Shown: one piece after another, positions 11,887 to 24,684 of the stretch | Layout of the letters: the number at the start of each line of letters is the position of its first letter | Numbering within the stretch: position 1 is the first letter of the stretch | NCBI GenBank assembly: GCA_014904845.1 | Contig: MU119261.1 | Coordinates: forward strand, 194,516-258,515 | Direction: 5' to 3' | Origin: Acephala macrosclerotiorum | Taxonomy: Eukaryota; Ascomycota; Leotiomycetes; Helotiales; Mollisiaceae | DNA: 64,000 bases | Notes under the pieces: generated by a model | Database searches by the model: none | Told to the model about the DNA's origin: nothing | Seen by the model: the letters and a program-made list of their open reading frames with translations, nothing else | Translations under genes and position numbers: made by a program

Positions 11887-14262
11887 TCAACATCCTGTTA
11901 TCACCTTATTCTTCGGCCACGCATAGCCTGTTTCCGACCAAGACTGCCAGAAGTCAGTATCAATTCACAACATCATACCAGACAAGAAAACTCACAGTCA
12001 AATTAGGATTGTTGTAAGCAACCGGATGCTGCTTGATATACTCGGTAGTAGGATATCCAGGAGGATCGCAAGTCACCGACGTCTGTCCGGGTTTCTGGTA
12101 AATCCGAACGTAATCGATATGCATGATAGTCGGGAATTTCAAGTCGCCAATCAGAACCTCACTCCATGAATTGGAGATTCCGAGATTCAGGACTGCGGAC
12201 ATGGGTTCTTGCGATACCTGTCTTGCTGCGACATTTCCATTCGGTCCAATTGCTCTTCCGTCCATAATGAACGACGGCTCTTCTCCCACGAACCATGCGA
12301 TCTTGCCATTCGATGTACCGGGTATGTATTCGAATGCATATTTCTGGTATGCAGCACCGTCGTACCAGTCGTTGTTCAGAAGGGTTGTGGCGCTGATAGC
12401 TTGCTGAAATGGTCCACCGCAATATGTATTCATCTGCGTCGTATTGTAATTGGGCATCGCCATGAAGTTCGAGTTCGGACGATAGAAGACATCGAACGGT
12501 GCGACCTGGAAACTCTGTGTGACGACACCAATGCGATTGTTTGGATCGACTGAAGCCTCGAGAATATCGATTTCGGGAGCACCTCTCCCAACTCCGGCGT
12601 TGGGATGATCCTCGCCCTTGCAGGTACAAGACGAAAGCTTTTGACCTGGGAGGAATGAAAGCCCGTCTGGTGAGGACTGGTTTGGAGTTATGCCAGTGTC
12701 GCAAGAGTTGTAAGTGTACGGCCAAACACCCTCTGTCGTTGCTTTGTATCCAGGTCTTCCAAGATTGCCCATGGACCACACGCCAGGCCAGAGACCCGGG
12801 ATACCAGCAGGACCTGCTAGTGAGACGGACACTTCGTAGACTCCGCCTTTGAAACACATTTGATTCCAACTGTTCAGCATACCTGACCGGTACTGAAGGT
12901 TGTGGTTTGGAAATTGGTCTAGTCTCATTTGCAACGTCCCATTTCCAGTGGTCACAGCATCTGGATCATACCATTCGAGATCTTGCGTAGCTCCGTACCA
13001 GATGTTGGGTGCAGTCCAGAAAGGATCATCTCCTGGATAGAAAGTTCGATTGTCGTCGTTGAATTCGTCGCTAAAGACCAGGTTCAGGGTCGATCCATCG
13101 AATGTACTCGTCCTCGTTTTGGCACTTTGTGGCGTGTCGGGATCAATTACTAAAATTATCAGTTCAATACAGTACTTCAGAGGAATATGGTACTTACAGC
13201 CGGTACGAACATTCTCCAACAACGGGTAGGAGTTGTTGTTCACATGCGCCTAAAAATTCGATTAGTAGATGCACTCTAGTTGATGCACGGACTAAAGAAA
13301 CATACCCACGCTGGGCCATAATCATCTACCGGTCCTTTGCCTACAGGTTCCAAGAGATGTGTTTGGAAAGTCAAGACAGGTAGGACAACAAAAACACAGA
13401 GAAGACCCAGGATCAGAAAAACTCCTCCAATGGTTGAGACTATCTGCCTCCTGTCGAAGTACTCGGACAACTTGGGCTTTAATCGAACGTCGTCGTCATC
13501 CTGAGGCATATGAAGGCTATCATCGGCCTCGAGTTCGTTGGCATAAAGAATGAATCCCTTTTCTCCTCCATAGTAGGGGTTGAATGCTGCTATACTGTCA
13601 TCTGGATATCCCCATTTCCCGAGATCGGCTTGAGAGTCACTGAAGGGATTGGTAGTCGTCGTTCGGAGCAAAGGCACGGCAGCAACTGCTACCCTTGGCT
13701 TAGGCCCTGGTGGTCTCGAATTTGACCGCAGGTCTGTACTCGATGGATAGCGGCTGTAATCGTGTCCAAGATCCTTTATCTGCGAAGCAGACTTTTGACG
13801 CAGCAGTTCCTGGGGTGGACTCAGATTGCTACCTTTCCTCCGTGGTCTTTCGATGTTCGATATGTTGCCAGTACTTCGACTCCGAGGAACAGAAGATGCG
13901 GATTCGACGGGTGGCACATCGCCTTCAGCGACAGCTATGTCGTCACTGCCGTTGATTGAGGATGCCGAGGAGTGCGAGGAAGCGGGATTTAAGGGAGACG
14001 GGACGGCGGGAACGTATGATGTTCTCCTGTTGGAGAGCTCAAGTCGATTCTCGACAATGGAAGTACTCGAATTACTCCTCTGCGGTACGAGGTCTGAGCT
14101 GGTCTGGGGTGAAAATGGATTCGAAGTCGTCGACGACGATCGTAGTTCTTCCGAATTCCTCTGGGCCTCGAGATTTGCAGACCTTCTCCCTGCCTGCTGC
14201 ATCTCCCCCGAACTCTCCCCTCCCTTTGACACCGTAGGCGGAACTTTGCTCAAGGACGCCAT
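11887..14262 (-). CDS. skn1: Kre6/Skn1 family beta-1,6-glucan synthesis protein (GH16-like)
   Basis: Exons: 13306-14262, 13198-13249, 11996-13149 and 11887-11943, product about 739 aa. The N-terminal 270 residues are Ser/Pro-rich and cytosolic in style. One membrane segment at about residues 273-297 ([15 protein letters not shown] onwards) gives type II topology. The lumenal part is a GH16-like jelly roll with [33 protein letters not shown] and the EIDILEAS catalytic-type motif near residue 528. The final 57-nt exon supplies the family's C-terminus ([13 protein letters not shown]...GC), which supports the last splice. Kre6 and Skn1 act in the secretory pathway in making cell-wall beta-1,6-glucan; whether they are enzymes or chaperone-like factors is not settled. 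One such gene often serves both yeast roles in filamentous fungi. Confidence 0.94.
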
Positions 14263-15759
14263 ACCTTTGTGAAAGTGTCGTCAAAATAAAACGAATGTAT
14301 TTATCCAGCGAAAGGAACCGACATTTCCATCTCTTCAAACGGGCGTGACGTCGTTCTGGTGGGGATGCCGCCCGGCGAAACAGTGGTGTGAATCCGGGGT
14401 GGGTTAGACAATTAATAGAAACCAAGTATAATCTTGGTCTGGTGCACAGGGAAAGATAAGACAAGACAAGCTTAAATTGACCCAATATTCTTATCTCCAC
14501 AGGTAGTTGGGCATGCAGTTCGCGACAGGGGGTCAACGAGAGACTGAAGAAGAGGTTCGTTTAGATAGGCTTTGGATAGCGACCGTGATGTGAAGACTGT
14601 TGTTGAGATCAAGAAGAGACGAAACGGCAAACGACAGAGTATGACGGGGGAAAACTGGGACGACATGATGGGCGAGAGACTCTGGTGAGGTGACCAAGCT
14701 TGCTAGTCTCCTGCCTCGAAGGCTTGAGGCATATCGATTGATGTAACCGATGGAGCCCATACTGCTTCGGGAAAGACTAGCCCAGGGGCTCCATGCCGGC
14801 AGGTAGCGTCATAAGCAAGAAACCACCCTAGGACATGCAGAAGGCGCAACGAGAAATACGCCACGAAGCATGGGCCGATAGCATGTCATTCGTGTAGCAA
14901 TATCAAATCTCTGTGCGCCTCGAGATTCCCGTTGAGGCTCATGTCCCATTGGGGGAGTTTGTTTGAACCTCGCCATCTGATTACGTATGTTCTGCAACCG
15001 CGGATGTCCGGCGGATGTCCACAAACTCAATTCTGTCGCCGGTTGTCTCGTGCGTTATCTGTATCACTTCCAACGCCAACTGCCACCAAGCCATCTGGGC
15101 GGTCTTTGATCGGATTCTTTTTTTGACTTTTGACTTTCGGGAGGGAAGGGAGAAGATCAACGTGTTGCTCGTGAAGGTGGACCCCTGGCGTAAATCTTGA
15201 TAGGGGAATCTGAATGCGGCTGAATAATCTTCGCTTTGGTGCATGTGGGTCTCTGTTGCCATCGCAGGCTGGGTGTTCGATATCAAAATACGAGCAGGGT
15301 GGGGGTTGAAGTCGATACGAACATTCTGGGGCTCGTGAAAGGTTGAAAACCTGCGTGATCGTCTTTGCTGCAGCGCTAATTCAAAGGATGCACGAAAATG
15401 TCTCTCGGCCAGATTTATTTCCTGGACAGAAGGTCGATCCGATCAAGATTTCAACCGTTGCCGCCGATAACACCGGTCCAATCAAAAAAAAAAAAGTGGT
15501 GGTCAAAAACATACATTATTGTACTGTACTATATTGCAGTCTGTAGAGGCAAAAATTGTACAGGTAGAATACCGAAGTATGTACACTCTTTTGAGCGGCA
15601 GTCGAAGAATTAAGATATATGTCGACTCTTGCCGGTCGTGTGCAACTCCGCTCAAGCTTTTGTGCTCCAAAATCCTACCTTCCTTCGCAAAGTCCAGCAA
15701 AATGAGCCTGCAATTGCAAAAGCCAAAAAAAAAAGGCCATGCCATGCCTGTATTCTTCC
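14263..15759. other. Intergenic, skn1 upstream region
   Basis: About 1.5 kb upstream of skn1 and downstream of the next minus-strand gene. Short homopolymer runs occur at 15484-15495 and 15724-15733. No supported ORF or RNA gene was found. Confidence 0.45.
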
Positions 15760-16917
15760 TCATGCGTCCTCAGCATCGATACCTAGGAGTTCTTTGAGGG
15801 TAACCAGCTGGGTGTTCAAATGAGCAATTCCAACTGAAAGACCACTGACGACTCCGTAGAACTGTCTTTGTTTCGCCTTAGGGAACGTATCAATCAGAGC
15901 CATTCCGATACCATTTGCAGGAGTCGAAGGATTCGCCAAAGCAGAAGAGCTTCCGGTCATAGTTTTCTGATCATTAACGGCAGCCCATCCACTGGTAGCC
16001 ATAGGAGCCGCGTCTCGTGCTTTTGAGGAATTCGGTAACGGTTCAGTCGTTGTTTGGTTAGTAGGCGTCCAGGTAGAAGTGCTCAGAGGACCGGCTGGTG
16101 TTGATCTAGCATGTTGGCTATGTCGTTGCCGCCTCGGCTTTCGTTCTACCAGCGCGGTATATTCTTGCTGATCATCATCCTCTTCACGAGCTATCTCTGC
16201 CTGAAGCAGCGTGTCCAGGTCTGGAGACATTGGCACTGGTGAGTTCTTCTGCGGCTCGCTCGAGTGCGAGGTATTGGGAGGAGGATTTGTTGGAGCCGCG
16301 TCGGAGCGTCTCTTGCGCTTCTTGGTGGGTTTGGGAGGATTGTCACCGACACTTCGGATGTAAGACTGAAGCGCATCCGGATTCTCAGTGTGATATCGCA
16401 GCGCTCTTCCATCCGCTGAGCCTATAATATGTAAGCAGCTTCCCGTCAGAAGGAATTCGGATGGTGTACCTGATGTCTGGAACCTGAGACTGCACTTGTT
16501 GCCCTTTGAAGTAAATATGCAACTGCTACAAGCTCCCTGAAACCATGGATCCAGTGTCACGCACAACGAGAATCGTCCATATCCCCTGGTACAATGTTCG
16601 CACTTGAGTTCCATAACCTTTCCTCTCGTTGACAGCAGAATTGCGCCGCGCTGTTGCACACGAGGACTCTCCTCAGCCTTCTCTGGAGGCAATTCTTGAC
16701 CTGGCCTCCATGGTATTTCACGGACCGGGGGAAGACGTCTCAGTCTTTCAAGAAACGGAATGTAGTCTGGATTCGGTTTCGAGGAGGGCCGCGGACGATT
16801 ATTGTTGGCAGACGGGCCATTTTGCAGACTGTCGTTTGCTCCATATTCTCCGAAGTTTGATGGGTCCAATTGATCTCCCTCATCGAGGTCGTAGTCTTGG
16901 ACGGGAGGAGGCATCAT
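15760..16917 (-). CDS. Fungal six-cysteine protein (DUF3716-like), downstream copy of a tandem pair
   Basis: Exons 16470-16917 and 15760-16421, product about 369 aa. The reading frame is open further upstream only with a GTG; the first ATG is 16917 (MMPPPVQDYDLDEG). A cysteine cluster, C-X2-C-X9-C-X10-C-X2-C-X8-C, lies at about residues 105-150 (ELKCEHC, SLCVTLD, GACSSC, NKCSLR). A basic KKRKRR patch and a long low-complexity middle follow. The last 45 residues (ALIDTFPKAKQR ... LGIDAEDA) look helical. The 48-nt segment 16422-16469 (GTACAC...CTGAC...TATAG) is in frame without a stop, but the neighbouring paralogue has an intron at the same place, so I treat it as an intron. The cysteine pattern resembles fungal DUF3716 as I recall it. 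Function is unknown; metal binding is a guess. Confidence 0.75.
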   Translation of the reverse strand: MMPPPVQDYDLDEGDQLDPSNFGEYGANDSLQNGPSANNNRPRPSSKPNPDYIPFLERLRRLPPVREIPWRPGQELPPEKAEESPRVQQRGAILLSTRGKVMELKCEHCTRGYGRFSLCVTLDPWFQGACSSCIFTSKGNKCSLRFQTSGTPSEFLLTGSCLHIIGSADGRALRYHTENPDALQSYIRSVGDNPPKPTKKRKRRSDAAPTNPPPNTSHSSEPQKNSPVPMSPDLDTLLQAEIAREEDDDQQEYTALVERKPRRQRHSQHARSTPAGPLSTSTWTPTNQTTTEPLPNSSKARDAAPMATSGWAAVNDQKTMTGSSSALANPSTPANGIGMALIDTFPKAKQRQFYGVVSGLSVGIAHLNTQLVTLKELLGIDAEDA

Positions 16918-17081
16918 TGATGTGGAATGAGATGTTGTTGAGGAGCGCGCGTTGCGCTGCTTTAACGGTTCATGGTCCGAGGATCGGTCATACCGATGCA
17001 CTTGACTTAAATGGGAAAGAACGCTTGGCTAAGTGTATTTTATTGCGTCTTAAAGACCAGTTGAATTACATTACAATATCA

Positions 17082-18400
17082 TTAATCTTCATCATCAATG
17101 CCCAAAGCTTTTTTCAGCGCATCTAGTTCAGACTGCAAGTGATTTATGCCAGCTTGTAAACCGCTTAGCAACCCAAAAACAGCACGCTGCTTATTCTTTG
17201 GTAGAGTGTCAATGAGAGCTACTGATCCGTCGTCGATCATGGTTGTCTCTTCACGTCGTCCCTGCTCAGTCGCACCTCTATAACTTCCCCCGCTGCTCTC
17301 TCCGATATTGCTGAAGGGCTGTGGCGATGGACCAGAGGCGGCCTGGTTCACCGCCGCCCAACCTATAGAGTCTCGATGCTCCACCGTTTGAGAAGGATTT
17401 CTGGAGCCAGGACCGCTCAATCCATTTTGCCCCATGGGCATTGATATTGGCGAGTTGACAGTGGCCCAGGATCTTTGTCCGATCTCATTCATCTGCTGTC
17501 TTGCATGAGACTCGCCCAACTCCTGCTCCCACTGAGGTCTTGCGCTCTCCCAATCAGGTACTGCTGGTGTTGTATCCGTCTTCCTCCGCTTTGCTTGAGG
17601 GGGTGCCGAGGCAGGTTGGTATTGACTTGCATTTCTTGAAGGCGCGTCGCCAGGTGTGTTGACTGTTGGACTCTCAAGTACATCTGCAGAAAACTGTTAG
17701 CAAGAGCAACATAATATTCCAATATCATAACATACCGTCATTCTTCTTTATTGAGCAGCGATTTGGTCTGCCAGACAATTGACAGCTTGCGCATGCCCCC
17801 TTGAAGAATCCATCCAACGCGATGCAGTGTTTGAACTTCCCACGACCCTGTAGAAGCCAGAATTAGTATCTGTTCATGCATTGAAGGGCAGAATAGGAGA
17901 AATGAAAGCGCTGAAGCAGGTACATTGTTCCAAGGAGTGGCACTTACATTCGCGCAACTGACACAAGGTGTATCTTGGATTACTCCACGCGTTGCTAGCA
18001 GACACCCAAATCTAATTTGTTTCCTCCGCGACTCTCCTCCTGTCTCATTGTCTGCCCCAGCTTCCACGCCATCTCGCCAGGGAAGCGGACGTATCTCCTT
18101 CATTTGTATAAGGCGCTCCTCCATCGTAGCTGCATTTAGTCGATGTCTCGCTCTCGGCGTACGGTGAATAGACTGATCTAGTCGCGTATTCGAGTGCTCC
18201 GCAGGGTAACTATCGGTTTGCAGATCCTCTTCTATGGGTTCCGGAGAATCCAAGGTATCCAGATCGTGAGAGGGCTGCTGGAGCTGGGCCAGAAGATGTT
18301 GCGACAAATCGTTCATGCTATCTGGCGTCTCGGGGCGTTCCCAATATTCGCCTTTGACAACGATGGTATCGCCGTAGTCTTCATCAAGGGTGGGTGGCAT
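17082..18400 (-). CDS. Fungal six-cysteine protein (DUF3716-like), upstream copy of a tandem pair
   Basis: Exons 17948-18400, 17736-17847 and 17082-17683, product about 388 aa. ATG 18400 (MPPTLDEDYGDT) matches the MPP start of the downstream copy. The splice CAN|GRGKF across a 100-nt intron assembles the same C-X2-C-X9-C-X10-C-X2-C-X8-C cluster (CVSC, KHCIALD, GACASC, NRCSIK). The second intron (52 nt) falls just after the last cysteine in phase 1, as in the other copy. The C-terminus (ALIDTLPKNKQR ... GIDDED) is clearly homologous to the copy at 15760-16917, while the middle is Gln/Ser/Pro-rich and divergent. The gap between the two genes is only 164 bp. They are tandem duplicates of unknown function. 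Confidence 0.75.
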
Positions 18401-19159
18401 AATAGGAATGTGGAATGGAGCGCGTGAATATATCGGAGGTCCTAGGTAAAACCGTTTCTCTGTATGAGGAGGACGTGTCGGGGCTAAAGGTCTCAGAACC
18501 TTGTCCACCGCTTATCGATAAGCTTAAACTGACCTGGGAGGAACCAAGGAACCATCTCTGACCAACACCAGGGATTACACATTCAAGTCTCAGCTATTTC
18601 TTATAGTCTATTAAGCTCTATTTCAATGTCCTTGATTTGTGACACTTTGGTTAATACGTTGTCTTTCTTCCGTCTGCCATGTTTTGGCGACTACTAGTCA
18701 ACCATTTCCTTCTAATGTCAGGTAGAGTCTACACAATAATCTCTTTGCTTTCCTAACGGACACATCTTCTTAAATTGCCTAGGTTGCTATTAGATTGTAA
18801 GAAGTATGGCAGCAAGTGTAAAACAAGGCGAAACAAAAGCTCCGTAAGAAGCAGCGAAACTTCTATACTTCAGTCGACGTAATCTGAAACCAAGTTCAAA
18901 TGTCCCGCCAGAGCTGTGAAATGTAAAATCGTATTATCATCATATCGAACATCTACCTGATCATAAAGTCCGTCTCGATCTCAGTCTCCAAGAAGCAAAG
19001 AGCAACGATAGAGACCTTGAACTCCGAACTCCGAAACCATGCAAATGCTACGCTCTAAAGATCAACCTCCAACCTTTACCTTTCGTGACGATCCCACCGC
19101 TTTCCAAAACCCGCTCGCTGAGACTTTCCCATCATCTTTCGCACTACTCGCCCTCAAAC
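18401..19159. other. Intergenic between the six-cysteine pair and avl9
   Basis: About 760 bp with no supported gene. It should contain the promoter of the 18400 gene and the 3' flank of avl9. Confidence 0.5.
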
Positions 19160-21627
19160 CTATGAGATAGGCGTCCCACTCGCCGCCTCCAACGCCTTCG
19201 CAACCTCCTTATTCCTCTCCTCCCTATCCCCATCCGTCTCCACCTTCTTCGGACCGGCCTCTCCCCACTCATTCGCCTCTTTGGCCACCTCATCCGGCAC
19301 CACAACCTCTTTCTTCGCCTCCAGCTCGACAACAGAAACAGGTAGGGGTTCATCCTCATCAACCGCCTCATGAAACTTCGATGGAACAGGATAATGATGA
19401 ACAGGCTTATGTCCCTCCTCCGCCTTCTTCGGACTCGGCACTCCATCCGCATCAAACAGACTCTCCTTATAACTCTCGTTCGTCTTTGGTCTGTCCTCAC
19501 TCAGCCTCAGTGCTAGGTCTTTCTCTATCGGTCGAGGGGGTAGAGCTGGTAGGTTGTTCTCTTTCTTTTGTGTCGTGGTGCTGGAGGCGGATCGACCCCA
19601 ACCAGTTTTGCGTTTTTCACCTACCCAAGTTCCCCAAGAACCGATGTAAGCTCCAGCTTTAGAGCCAACACTCTGGACTGTTTGTTTTGCTGTATTTAGA
19701 TCCGGACCCTGGAAGCCTGGACTCGGGAGCCCATTCTTCTCGGCTTCCCGTCTCGCCTCTTCATGTTTCCTCCTCTGACTCTCTCTCAGCGCCTCCATAT
19801 CCGAATACAGCTTATTAAACACCGTACTCGCCTTCTCCTTTCCCGCCGCAAGATTTCTACCCAAAACTTCTTTCCCAACCGCAAACCGTTCATCAAGATG
19901 GAACTCCTTCACCTGCTCCGACAATCTCCTTTGAACATCTTCAATCGTCAACCCACCCGCACAAGGATGTTTCGGCTCCACAATATCAAAAAGATGTGAA
20001 TCCGTATAGCGATCCCAAATCCTATAATTCTCCGACCTGGACCAAGCCTCAATCCAATCTGTACCAAAATCATTACTCGGATCACCCTCAACTTGCGGCA
20101 GCATCGCTTTAGGATAATTCGCATAGTGGACCATGTAATTGTGGCATTTTACCGCAGATATCAAAGAGAGGAGGTATTCTTCGAATTGCAAGCGAATGAA
20201 TTCTTCAGAGCCAACGTAGCCCATTGTTTTAGGGCGGTTGGGGTTGGCGTCGTCCCATGTCTCGTTTACGGATTGGGTTATGAAGTCTATCCAGCGGCGA
20301 TCGGCAATTGAGAGGGTTAGGGCTGCTCGGAGGGAGCTGGAGGTTATGTTTATGGTGGTGTTGTCGAGGTTGATGAGGATGTCGCTGTAGCGGTCTTTTT
20401 GTTGGAGTAAGAGAGAGTTTGTTGAGCCGACAATATAGGACTTGGTGCCATAGTCTGCTAGGATGTCGAGTTGTTGCAAAGGAGTATATGGCCCGAAGAG
20501 GCTCCCCTATGGCTCAATTAGTGAACAGTTTGCGTATTTCAGACCACAGCGTTACCTTTCCAAAGATTTGCAGAGGCAATCCCATGTAGTTCAACAACGA
20601 GCTCCTATCGCTTGTCTTCAGACTCGTCGGCTTCGACATATGTCTCTCATAGCTATCCAATTCCGGATCTGCACAATCTTGAAGATTCCGTATCAGACCC
20701 GGAATCAACGAGATGAGAGAGAATTGCATCATGCACAGCCTCTCACACCTACTTCCAAAGAACAACATCTACTTCTCATCAGCACAATGGCCATCTCTTC
20801 TCACCAATTGCAAGGAACAAACCTTCGGCTGCAAAAGACAACATTTAAACAAAACCAACGTCTGCCACTTAAACTCCTTAACCAACTCCCTCAAACTCAT
20901 CCCCAAATACTCCTCCCTATCCTCTTCCGCCTGCCCCACACCCCTCTCCTTCTCCTCCTGCAAACTCTCCTGAAATCTCTTCAAAATCTCCGTATCTGTA
21001 AACTCCCTCTGCGCAAACCACGCTTTCGTCACTACCCCCAATCTCTCTCTCAACATACCAAAGAACTGAGGACTATCTGCTATAACCACAACAGCTTTCT
21101 GGACTGTGGAGCGGGTAACGTCTGCTGGCCTGTTTATCAGAGCTGAAGCGTCCATTTGTCGAGTGCAGGAGATTCCGAAGAGGGATGTCGCGGGGATGGA
21201 GCCGTGGGCGGGGCGTAGGAGAGTGAAGTAGGAGAAATCTTCTGTACTTCTACGAGTCACAATGTCTGTCAGCAATCTGCATACTTTCTCGAGCAGAGAA
21301 CTGGACTCACGCATGAGCGCCATCACTCAACGCCATGAAGGGGAGGAGAGGCCATTCATTATCAACAGCTGGATCAGTGCCCTTTGCTGCGCCGAACCAT
21401 CCCTCGACTTCTGGGCCTCGAGCATGGTGGAAGCCTACTACTGTGACGAGAGGTGTAAAGCCTGCCGCTACTCCATTGCCATTCTTCGCTACAAGATCAA
21501 CAATCGGTACCGTCGTCGCTGTCGTAATCGGAGGAGTTGGAGTTGAGCCCGTCGCTGCAATTGGATCTGGCGCAGTCGCAGTTGTGGCAGGAGGCGCCGC
21601 GAGGTCTATATTCTCCATGTCCGCCAT
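19160..21627 (-). CDS. avl9: AVL9 late secretory pathway protein (DENN-related)
   Basis: Exons: 21311-21627, 20823-21249, 20556-20768 and 19160-20506, product about 767 aa. The N-terminal half carries the Avl9 signature seen from yeast to human: VVGFHHARGPEVE, WPLLPFMALSDGAH|ASTEDFSYF (restored by the first splice), LFGISCTRQMDASAL, ADVTRSTVQKAVVV. The central region continues with the PK|MLFFGS junction and YMGLPLQIFGK|GSLFGPYTP. The last 250 or so residues are charged and low complexity. Avl9 proteins are DENN-like and act in exocytic traffic from the late Golgi and in cell polarity. The true start is ATG 21627 (MADMENIDL); the frame is open a little further upstream only through a TTG. Confidence 0.92.
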
Positions 21628-23128
21628 TCTGAGACCACCTCTTCTTATCAATATGATTCCTCAGCTGCTGGTTTCCTTAATTCTTGACTCCGTCTTCCCT
21701 AGCGCATCTTGCCCCCTTTCATAGAATGCCAAGTATCGTATCTCAAAAGTCGAATGATTTCTGAAGCTTGCCGAGTATGAACGTTGCTTGCTTGTTCTTC
21801 GCGCGTTCCAGTTCCGCTCTCGTCTATGAAATCTGCCCCTCATCCAAGATCTCAATTCCTCAATCACACCGAACCTTTGGGAATCACCCTTTAATAGCAA
21901 TCCGCCACGTACCCTCCGCTCTTCTTTGCATGAACTGCTCAAGAAAGCTGCATACAATCAATCATCCACAAATAGCTCGCTCTGAGCAAAGCGGTCAGAA
22001 AATTTATTGGAGAGTCGAATGCAATTGAGAATTCTGGACAGCTGCAAGGCCAACAAATCGGACATGGAGCAGATGCAGGCAAGACGCCAATCAGAGACCT
22101 CGAAAGACAGGGATTCACGATAGCGTTGGACGTGTTTTACACGTGATGATTGTATGCAAGCACATGCAGGTAATCTCGAGTACGAGAAGCGTTGAATGGT
22201 TTTCTGGTACCAAAGCCCAAGACCGAGTATGTTTTTCGCCTCTCTTTGTATGCACCTCGCGGTCCAGCTAGGTAATTTGAGCTGCAAGAGGACTGCCGAC
22301 CGGATAACGGGTCCTGGTCTTTAAATGATAGGAGAGGCGAAGACAATAGGTAAGAATAGGGGCAAGTGATTGGACTCGACTCTACGAAGTTTGCCACCGT
22401 GAGACGAGGAGCTGAAGGGAGATGCAGTCAGAGGCGTAACGCAATGGGGTGGATGGCGTGTGTACGTGAAGAGCTCTTGGATGTGTTTCTGCTTGTTCGT
22501 TCTTCACCGCTTAGCTTGCTCTGGGGTTTGGTAAATGCTCGCGATTGCTTCGTATGATCATGATCAGAGAAGTTGATAGGATGCTGGGAGTTGCGGTGTT
22601 AACTCTCGTTACCTCCTACATGTGAATGGAGAGTTAGCGTCTAATGACTCTATATTAACGTAGAAGTTCCTGGTATATTTTAGGACGTCAACTGCATATG
22701 GCTTTCTATTCGGTACATGCCTTCGCTACTTCACTCTCCCAAGCCACGCATAGCCTCATCCATCTTGGACGTATCAGAACTTCAGAGGATGTTCATTTCT
22801 CAGGTGGTTACTTTTTGCCGCCTAACAGCGAAACATATTCCAAGCAGCTGCTTGAATCATCTTCATATGGCTATGCCATCACCCTATCTACTGGGGTTTT
22901 CTCCACCACCGGTGGTACAAGGAGGAGAAAAGTTGTGTCCGAGATCCATGCATTGTATACGCCAGAAAAGGAAACAGAAAAGGCACCGCCAGTCTCCCAA
23001 CCCCAGAGCCCTCATTTCATACGTTTAAGAAAAGAAATATTCCTCAGCACTACAGGCCGAGTCGGTATCAATCGTGCAAAAAGCCTCTAATCATCCGGCC
23101 AACAATTCGAGAGGAAGTGGCCGTAAAA
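21628..23128. other. Intergenic between avl9 and hog1
   Basis: About 1.5 kb holding the avl9 promoter and the hog1 3' flank. A 130-codon plus-strand ORF at 22698-23090 has an ATG but no recognisable domain. No repeat or RNA gene was seen. Confidence 0.4.

Positions 23129-24684
<1,556 letters not shown>

Noticed and set aside
16918..18508. N-terminal extensions of the two six-cysteine proteins (open to 17001 and 18508)
   Set aside because: The longer frames begin with GTG, not ATG; the first ATGs (16917 and 18400) give matching MPP starts.
22698..23090. 130-aa plus-strand ORF downstream of hog1
   Set aside because: It has an ATG but no recognisable motif or splice context, and lies in the convergent 3' flank next to the hog1 tail; insufficient support for a gene.
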